Below are positions 58,988 to 64,000 of a stretch of DNA of 64,000 nt, piece after piece; position 1 is the first letter of the stretch, and each line of letters begins with the position of its first letter. The DNA lies in the NCBI RefSeq assembly GCF_000566685.1, contig NZ_AZQN01000008.1, forward strand, positions 124,001 to 188,000, given 5' to 3'. The notes beneath the pieces were generated by a model. The model did no database searches. It was not told the DNA's origin and saw nothing but the letters and a program-made list of their open reading frames with translations. Both the position numbers and the translations under genes were made by a program. Source of the DNA: Dyadobacter tibetensis Y620-1. GTDB lineage: Bacteria > Bacteroidota > Bacteroidia > Cytophagales > Spirosomataceae.

Positions 58988-59758
58988 ATGCGCTATATAC
59001 CTACCATTTTCAGCACCTGTTTATTAGTGTTTCTTTCACTAAATCTGCAGGCCCAACGACGAAGCAAGATCACGGATAGTGAGGAGACCTACAAAACATT
59101 TACCTCTGTCGGTCTTACCACCAACACCAATTCGGGGATTCTGGGAGGGGCTGTCTTCCGGCAGTCATCCGCCCTGAACAGCAATTTCATGGGTAAGAAC
59201 CAGTATCGTTATCTGGCCGTGGAACTGGTAAATGTGAAACATCCGAAGGAGCTTTCTGAGCAGGATTTCGTTACGGGCAAACGTCTGGTTTTTGGCAAGC
59301 AAAACTATTTATTCGTACTCCGTCCTGAATATGGAAGAGAGATTACCCTCTTCAACCGACACGAAGATGAAGGAATATCGATCAGTGCTATTTTGGCTGC
59401 AGGTCCTTCATTGGGAATAGAAAAGCCTTATATGATCCAGTATAAAGATACCGATGGCCGAATTATAACTGCAGCATTCGATCCGGTTAAACATACCAGT
59501 AGTTCTCAGTCGGCAGGTATTGTTGGAGCTGGGAGTTTTTTTCAAGGCTTTGGTCAGAGTAAAATCATACCAGGTCTTCATGTAAAGACTGCCTTAAGCT
59601 TTGAGTTAAGTGCTTTCCGAGAAAATGTTACTGGATTGGAAATCGGGTTTCTGGCAGAAGCCTTTACCCGTAAGGCGCAGATTATGGCCTGGGCTGACAA
59701 CCGAAGTTTTTACACTTCAGGTTATATTACCCTGTACTTCGGAACCAAAAAACGGTAA
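58988..59758 (+). CDS. Conserved exported protein of unknown function, likely outer-membrane
   Basis: This protein has 256 residues from the ATG at 58988 (upstream TTG codons are in frame but weaker). A signal peptide ends LQAQ. The mature part is beta-rich: TSVGLTTNTNSGILGGAVFRQS, YRYLAVELVNVKHPKE, KQNYLFVLRPEYGREITLF, ISAILAAGPSLGIEKPY and AGIVGAGSFFQGFGQSK, ending TSGYITLYFG. The spacing fits a small beta-barrel of about 10 strands. I do not know a name for the family. It is 60 bases upstream of lipA and probably shares its transcript. Confidence 0.75.
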   Translation: MRYIPTIFSTCLLVFLSLNLQAQRRSKITDSEETYKTFTSVGLTTNTNSGILGGAVFRQSSALNSNFMGKNQYRYLAVELVNVKHPKELSEQDFVTGKRLVFGKQNYLFVLRPEYGREITLFNRHEDEGISISAILAAGPSLGIEKPYMIQYKDTDGRIITAAFDPVKHTSSSQSAGIVGAGSFFQGFGQSKIIPGLHVKTALSFELSAFRENVTGLEIGFLAEAFTRKAQIMAWADNRSFYTSGYITLYFGTKKR

Positions 59759-59818
59759 CTTTACATCCAAATCTCTTTGGTAAATGCCTGGGCTTTGTGC
59801 CTGAATGAACATAAAAAT

Positions 59819-60697
59819 ATGATTGAATTACCCGTAATACCATCTGAGCGCAAGAAACGTCCAGATTGGCTAAGAGTTAAATTACCCGCTGGCCCCGAAT
59901 TTCGGAAAGTCAGGCAGCTCGTTGACAATTATAAACTTCATACCATTTGTGAGAGTGGAAGCTGTCCTAATATGGGAGAGTGCTGGGGTGCTGGTACGGC
60001 TACCTTTATGATTCTTGGAAATGTATGCACCCGAAGCTGTAGCTTTTGTGCGGTAGCTACCGGCCGTCCAAACGAATACGACGTAGATGAACCCCGCCGT
60101 GTGGCCGAAGCCATACAACTAATGCAGGTAAAGCATGCGGTGATCACATCGGTAAATAGGGATGAGCTAAAAGACAGAGGAGCCGAAATCTGGTACCAAA
60201 CTGTCATACAAATTAAGGCCAACACGCCAGAGACTACCATTGAAACGCTGATCCCCGATGTTAAAAATAACTGGGATGCGCTTGCACGTATGTACGAAGG
60301 AGGCCAGGAGGTTGTTTCCCATAATATGGAGACGGTGGAAAGACTCTATCGAGCCGTCCGTCCTCAGGCTAAATATGCCCGCAGTTTGGAGCAAATCAGA
60401 CGCACTAAAGAAGCTGGTCAACGCACAAAATCGGGTATTATGCTTGGTTTAGGCGAAACCGTTGAAGAGGTGTATAAAGCGATGGATGACTTGGCCGCTA
60501 ACGGACTCGATATTCTAACGCTTGGCCAATACCTTCAGCCTACCAAAATGCACCATGAGGTCATTGAATGGATAACTCCCGAAATGTTTGAAAAATACAA
60601 AGAGGAAGGACTCAAAAGAGGACTTAAATACGTAGAATCTGGTCCCTTGGTGCGATCTAGCTACCATGCTGAACGACATGTAAATGTGCCGATATAA
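59819..60697 (+). CDS. lipA: Lipoyl synthase
   Basis: This 292-residue protein starts at the ATG at 59819 ([19 protein letters not shown]). The radical-SAM cluster is CTRSCSFC. The second, auxiliary cluster motif is [13 protein letters not shown] and includes the final [17 protein letters not shown] and [12 protein letters not shown] are further signatures. It inserts sulfur at C6 and C8 of the octanoyl chain on lipoyl-domain proteins. It is followed by a hairpin and metK. Confidence 0.96.
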   Translation: MIELPVIPSERKKRPDWLRVKLPAGPEFRKVRQLVDNYKLHTICESGSCPNMGECWGAGTATFMILGNVCTRSCSFCAVATGRPNEYDVDEPRRVAEAIQLMQVKHAVITSVNRDELKDRGAEIWYQTVIQIKANTPETTIETLIPDVKNNWDALARMYEGGQEVVSHNMETVERLYRAVRPQAKYARSLEQIRRTKEAGQRTKSGIMLGLGETVEEVYKAMDDLAANGLDILTLGQYLQPTKMHHEVIEWITPEMFEKYKEEGLKRGLKYVESGPLVRSSYHAERHVNVPI

Positions 60698-60736
60698 ACT
60701 ATTGGAAGCGGACTCCCCCCCGGTTATTTTCAGAAC

Positions 60737-60777
60737 ACAGCCCTCTATCCCTTTCCTAGGAAAAACAAGAGGGTTGT
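60737..60777 (+). terminator. Hairpin between lipA and metK
   Basis: ACAGCCCTCT (60737-60746) pairs with AGAGGGTTGT (60768-60777, one G-T) around a palindromic TTTCCTAGGAAA core. It lacks a strong T-run. A second hairpin, CTTTTCC/GGAAAAG, lies at 60811-60836. Confidence 0.5.
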
Positions 60778-60827
60778 ATACCCTAGAATTTATACCAGGA
60801 GAAACGAAAACTTTTCCCTAAGGATTC

Positions 60828-60858
60828 TTGGAAAAGATATTAAAAGAATTCAATTTTG
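60828..60858 (+). promoter_or_regulatory. Putative metK promoter
   Basis: TTG at 60828-60830 and CAATTTTG at 60851-60858 (one mismatch to TAnnTTTG) are separated by 20 bases. It lies 60 bases before the ATG at 60919. Confidence 0.4.
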
Positions 60859-60918
60859 CCATATTAACCGCCCTATCACACATTCATTCCGGCGGTGTTT
60901 CTCAATAAAAAATATTTT

Positions 60919-62199
60919 ATGCCATATCTATTCACTTCGGAATCCGTCTCGGAAGGACATCCAGACAAAGTAGCAGACCAAATCTCAGACGCATTAATCG
61001 ATAATTTCCTTGCCTGGGATACTAATAGTAAAGTAGCTTGCGAAACACTAGTAACAACCGGCCAGGTTGTATTGGCTGGTGAGGTAAAGACCAATACTTA
61101 TTTGGACGTACAAAAAATTACTCGGGAAGTAATCCGTAAGATTGGATATACTAAGAGTGAATACATGTTTGAAGCAGAGTCTTGCGGAATACTATCGGCC
61201 ATCCATGATCAGAGCGCCGATATCAACCAGGGAATAGACAGAGCTGCAGACACGGAGAACTTTGAAGACAAGGCCAACGCACAGGGTGCTGGCGACCAGG
61301 GAATGATGTTTGGCTATGCCACCCGGGAAACGGACAACTTCATGCCTCTAGGTCTGGACCTTGCCCATAAGATCCTGCAGGAAATGTCTAGCATCCGTAA
61401 TAACGAAATAGACCTAATTCCTTACCTACGTCCCGATGTAAAGTCACAGGTTACTATCGAATATAGTGATGATAATGTACCCATGCGTATCGACAGCATC
61501 GTGGTATCGACCCAACATGACGACTTCGACGAAGAAGCGAAAATGTTGGCAAAAATCAAATCGGATATTATTGAAATTGTAATTCCTCGTGTGAAAGCCA
61601 AATTGGCCCCAGGCCTCCAGCACCTTTTCACGGACGATATTACTTACCATATTAACCCAACTGGTAAATTTGTTATCGGTGGACCTCATGGCGACACAGG
61701 GCTAACAGGTCGTAAGATTATTGTAGATACCTACGGTGGAAAAGGTGCTCATGGTGGTGGTGCATTTTCCGGAAAAGACCCGTCTAAAGTAGACCGCTCG
61801 GCAGCCTATGCCACTCGCCATATCGCTAAGAATATGGTGGCTGCAGGCCTTTGTGATGAGGTATTGGTGCAGGTATCCTACGCTATCGGGGTAGCGAAGC
61901 CCTGTGGCTTATATGTAAATACCTACGGAACTTCCAAGGTAGCCGATAATGACGGCGTGATTGCTGAAAAACTAGGCAAAATTTTTGATATGCGTCCATA
62001 TGCTATTGAGCAACGCTTGAAATTGCGTAATCCAATGTACTCTGAGACTGCTGCTTACGGACACATGGGCCGTAAGAATGAAGTCGTTACCAAAACCTTT
62101 AAAGGGGCTAATGGTGAAGTTAAAGAAATGGAAGTAGAACTTTTCACCTGGGAGAAACTCGATTTCGTCGACCAGATTAAGGAAGCTTTTGCCCTTTGA
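60919..62199 (+). CDS. metK: S-adenosylmethionine synthetase
   Basis: This 426-residue protein starts at the ATG at 60919, which opens the family's [17 protein letters not shown]. Other signatures are [33 protein letters not shown] and [20 protein letters not shown]. It makes SAM from methionine and ATP as a homotetramer in the cytoplasm. The C-terminal region has an extra loop ([21 protein letters not shown]) seen in Bacteroidetes MetK. It follows lipA, a SAM-using enzyme, but probably has its own promoter. Confidence 0.97.
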   Translation: MPYLFTSESVSEGHPDKVADQISDALIDNFLAWDTNSKVACETLVTTGQVVLAGEVKTNTYLDVQKITREVIRKIGYTKSEYMFEAESCGILSAIHDQSADINQGIDRAADTENFEDKANAQGAGDQGMMFGYATRETDNFMPLGLDLAHKILQEMSSIRNNEIDLIPYLRPDVKSQVTIEYSDDNVPMRIDSIVVSTQHDDFDEEAKMLAKIKSDIIEIVIPRVKAKLAPGLQHLFTDDITYHINPTGKFVIGGPHGDTGLTGRKIIVDTYGGKGAHGGGAFSGKDPSKVDRSAAYATRHIAKNMVAAGLCDEVLVQVSYAIGVAKPCGLYVNTYGTSKVADNDGVIAEKLGKIFDMRPYAIEQRLKLRNPMYSETAAYGHMGRKNEVVTKTFKGANGEVKEMEVELFTWEKLDFVDQIKEAFAL

Positions 62200-62217
62200 T
62201 AAACTTAGAAATTAGAG

Positions 62218-62250
62218 AAAAAGGGATGGCCTAGGCTATCCCTTTTTTTT
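62218..62250 (+). terminator. Rho-independent terminator after metK
   Basis: A stem, AAAAAGGGATGGC with GCTATCCCTTTTT (one G-T pair), is followed by T8. Confidence 0.9.
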
Positions 62251-62447
62251 GCGCCACACATTGATTTCGACTGCCCGCCATCCAAATATCATTTTGAAAA
62301 CCTCCCCATGAAACATAGATATTTTCTATTTTCATCATATAGGCATAACAAATGGTGTGAAAATTACCCTTACCTTTAATATATTTCTATGGGTACTATT
62401 GTCGTTAAGATAATACAATCCCTCCATTCATCAACGGCTTATAACCC

Positions 62448-63542
62448 ATGACCACTCATAAGATAAAATTCACCAACGCAGAAAAATCTGCCTTTTTCCC
62501 TGTTCTTCGACAGCGAGTGGACCAGTATTTTGCCAGCAATCAACTCAGTAAATCCGGGGGAAATACCATTCTTTATAAATCTGCTTTCATGCTGGCCCTG
62601 TATTTAATTCCTTATGGTTTTATCCTTTTTGGCAGCCTGAGCAACTGGGCCATGGCCGGGCTGGCCATTTTGATGGGTCTGGGAGTGGCAGGCGTTGGGA
62701 TGTCGGTAATGCATGATGCCATACATGGCTCACTGGCACCTCAAAAATGGCTTAATAAGATTTTAGGTGCCAGCATCTATCTGCTGGGCGGGAACGCCTA
62801 TAACTGGGAAGTACAACATAATCGGCTACATCATACCTATACCAATGTCCATGAAGTAGACGAAGATATTACAGGCAAGTTTTTACTAAGACTCTCCTTT
62901 CAGGAAAAACAAAAGTATATTCATCGTTTTCAACATATCTATGCTTTCTTCCTTTACAGCCTGATGACCATTTCATTTTTGTGGAAGGATTTTAAGGAAA
63001 TATCTCTTTTCAATAAAATGTCGGAAAGCGGAATGACCAAGCCATTTCCTAAAAAAGAATTAGTGACATTGGTAATCAGTAAACTGGCCTATATCATTTT
63101 TATTCTGGGAATACCCTTACTCTTTACCTCTCTTACTTTCGGGCAGTGGGCTATAGGTTTTTTTATAATGCATGGTACGGCAGGAATGATACTAAGTACC
63201 GTATTTCAAATGGCTCATGTTGTGGAGGGCACCGACCAGCCTATCCCCGACCACCAGGGATGTATAGAAAATGCATGGGCCGTGCATCAGCTGCAAACTA
63301 CCTCTAATTTCGCAGGCAAAAACAGAATTCTGTCCTGGTATATAGGGGGACTGGATTACCAGATTGAGCACCATTTATTCCCATCTATTTCTCACGTTCA
63401 CTACCGGGCACTATCACCCATTGTAAAGCAGACTGCCCTGGAGTTTGGCTATTTGTATAACGCTAAGGGCGACTTCGTAAGTGCCCTTGGCTCACATGTA
63501 CGCATGCTTAAAGAAATGGGAAAAACAAAGCTTTCTGCCTGA
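62448..63542 (+). CDS. Membrane fatty-acid (acyl-CoA/acyl-lipid) desaturase
   Basis: This 364-residue membrane di-iron desaturase has three histidine boxes: HDAIHG (from His89), HNRLHH (from His124) and QIEHHLFP (His308-His309). Membrane helices lie near residues 47-90 and 162-265. It inserts double bonds in acyl chains (front-end or delta-9 type cannot be told) and adjusts membrane fluidity. It is monocistronic, ending at the bidirectional terminator at 63559. Confidence 0.93.
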   Translation: MTTHKIKFTNAEKSAFFPVLRQRVDQYFASNQLSKSGGNTILYKSAFMLALYLIPYGFILFGSLSNWAMAGLAILMGLGVAGVGMSVMHDAIHGSLAPQKWLNKILGASIYLLGGNAYNWEVQHNRLHHTYTNVHEVDEDITGKFLLRLSFQEKQKYIHRFQHIYAFFLYSLMTISFLWKDFKEISLFNKMSESGMTKPFPKKELVTLVISKLAYIIFILGIPLLFTSLTFGQWAIGFFIMHGTAGMILSTVFQMAHVVEGTDQPIPDHQGCIENAWAVHQLQTTSNFAGKNRILSWYIGGLDYQIEHHLFPSISHVHYRALSPIVKQTALEFGYLYNAKGDFVSALGSHVRMLKEMGKTKLSA

Positions 63543-63558
63543 TTATAATACGACATAC

Positions 63559-63602
63559 ACAGCCGGATGGAGTGCTTAGGATGCCCTCCATCCGGCTGTT
63601 TT
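63559..63602. terminator. Bidirectional hairpin terminator
   Basis: A perfect 14-bp stem, ACAGCCGGATGGAG/CTCCATCCGGCTGT (63559-63572 with 63586-63599), is followed by TTTA. It serves both convergent genes (desaturase and RND permease). Confidence 0.85.
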
Positions 63603-64000
63603 ACGAAATACCTTCCAGCTCACTCTCCCTGGCTATTCGTTCAATCATACGCATTTTATCGTAGTTCTTATTACGAGATAAATAGGTATACATTGCGGGA
63701 ATTACATATAAGGTCAAAACCAACGAGAAGATCAAACCACCCATAATAACAATACCCATAGACATCCTACTTTTACCAGCCGAACCTAATGCCATGGCAA
63801 TGGGCAAAGCCCCCAGCGTGGTAGCCAAACTGGTCATCAGGATAGGTCGGAAGCGCAAAGTAGCAGCCTCAGCCGCCGCTTCATGGACGTTCCTTCCCTG
63901 CTCACGGAGCTGATTGGCAAACTCGACAATCAATATCCCATTTTTGGTCACCAAGCCTATAAGCATGATCATTCCGATCTGGCTGAAGATATTCAGGGTT
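63601..64000 (-). CDS. RND-family efflux permease (C-terminal end, 5' part outside window)
   Basis: About 133 codons of the C-terminal part of an AcrB/MexB-type inner-membrane pump are present. The frame is open to the window edge with LNIFSQIGMIMLIGLVTKNGIL, then VEFANQLREQG, the RFRPILMTSLATTLGALPIA signature and GIVIMGGLIFSLVLTLYVIPAMY. These are the last membrane helices (about TM10-12) of RND permeases. It uses proton flow to expel drugs or other toxic molecules through a periplasmic adaptor and an outer-membrane channel. A short cytoplasmic tail follows. Confidence 0.93.
   Translation of the reverse strand, partial: TLNIFSQIGMIMLIGLVTKNGILIVEFANQLREQGRNVHEAAAEAATLRFRPILMTSLATTLGALPIAMALGSAGKSRMSMGIVIMGGLIFSLVLTLYVIPAMYTYLSRNKNYDKMRMIERIARESELEGIS

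Noticed and set aside
60698-60918. A SAM riboswitch upstream of metK
   Set aside because: The hairpins do not match a SAM riboswitch consensus I know, and a promoter-like pair lies downstream of them.
1-64000. tRNA, rRNA, CRISPR arrays, insertion sequences, prophage
   Set aside because: I scanned for tRNA T-arm-like GTTCGAxTC patterns, regularly spaced repeats, transposase or integrase motifs and long terminal inverted repeats, and saw none.

Overview
The window looks like chromosomal DNA of a Cytophagales bacterium (phylum Bacteroidota), closest in style to the Spirosomaceae/Dyadobacter group. The signs are two SusC/SusD nutrient-uptake pairs, a TamB/TamL pair with a lipoprotein-type BamA homologue, remnants of a type IX secretion cargo protein and of an RHS-repeat protein, TPR-membrane-HTH and LacI regulators, many secreted proteins, and promoter-like TAnnTTTG elements (the Bacteroidetes -7 box). 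This placement is inferred from gene content only. I found no tRNA, rRNA, CRISPR array, insertion sequence or prophage.

Layout. 1-4.7 kb: a minus-strand SusC/SusD pair (SusD cut by the window edge) and a 62-residue protein resembling the N-terminus of a FecR anti-sigma factor. 4.9-9.3 kb: plus-strand envelope genes (BamA-like protein, lipoprotein, secreted cyclophilin, beta-barrel). 9.4-13.6 kb: an RmlD-like reductase convergent with a short alpha-glucan phosphorylase that lacks the expected PLP lysine, then a helical LEA-like protein and a conserved unknown. 13.8-19.9 kb: a saccharide cluster with a divergent secreted DUF1080 protein, a LacI regulator, a DUF1080-PA14 protein and a beta-propeller/cytochrome c protein. 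20-25.8 kb: a VOC/DoxX pair, a hybrid histidine kinase facing an NtrC-type regulator, and a PepSY-like protein. 26-27.8 kb: two tandem exported ferritin-like proteins. 28.4-33.5 kb: a second SusC/SusD pair with a structured intergenic RNA. 33.7-35.4 kb: a sulfite-oxidase-like molybdoenzyme and its small cytochrome c.

35.4-38.4 kb is a decay zone. It holds a broken T9SS-cargo C-terminus and a broken RHS fragment on either side of an intact outer-membrane protein gene. 38.4-46 kb: a TPR-HTH regulator, a lipoprotein, a GH20 hexosaminidase, an OMP_b-brl_3-type TonB-dependent receptor and a ThuA-domain protein. 46.3-54.5 kb: a LolA-like protein and overlapping tamB-tamL. 54.4-64 kb: mostly housekeeping genes (methylmalonyl-CoA epimerase, rsgA, a ROK regulator, waaA, lipA, metK, a fatty-acid desaturase and the C-terminus of an RND efflux pump).

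How the genes may work together. SusC/SusD, GH20, DUF1080, ThuA and propeller-cytochrome proteins suggest a bacterium living on complex glycans. It may use a periplasmic oxidative (3-keto-sugar) route as well as hydrolysis. The best candidates for something under-described are that LacI-linked cluster, the lysine-less phosphorylase, the structured RNA between susC and susD, and the fossil genes, which are hidden from ORF calling by stops and frameshifts.
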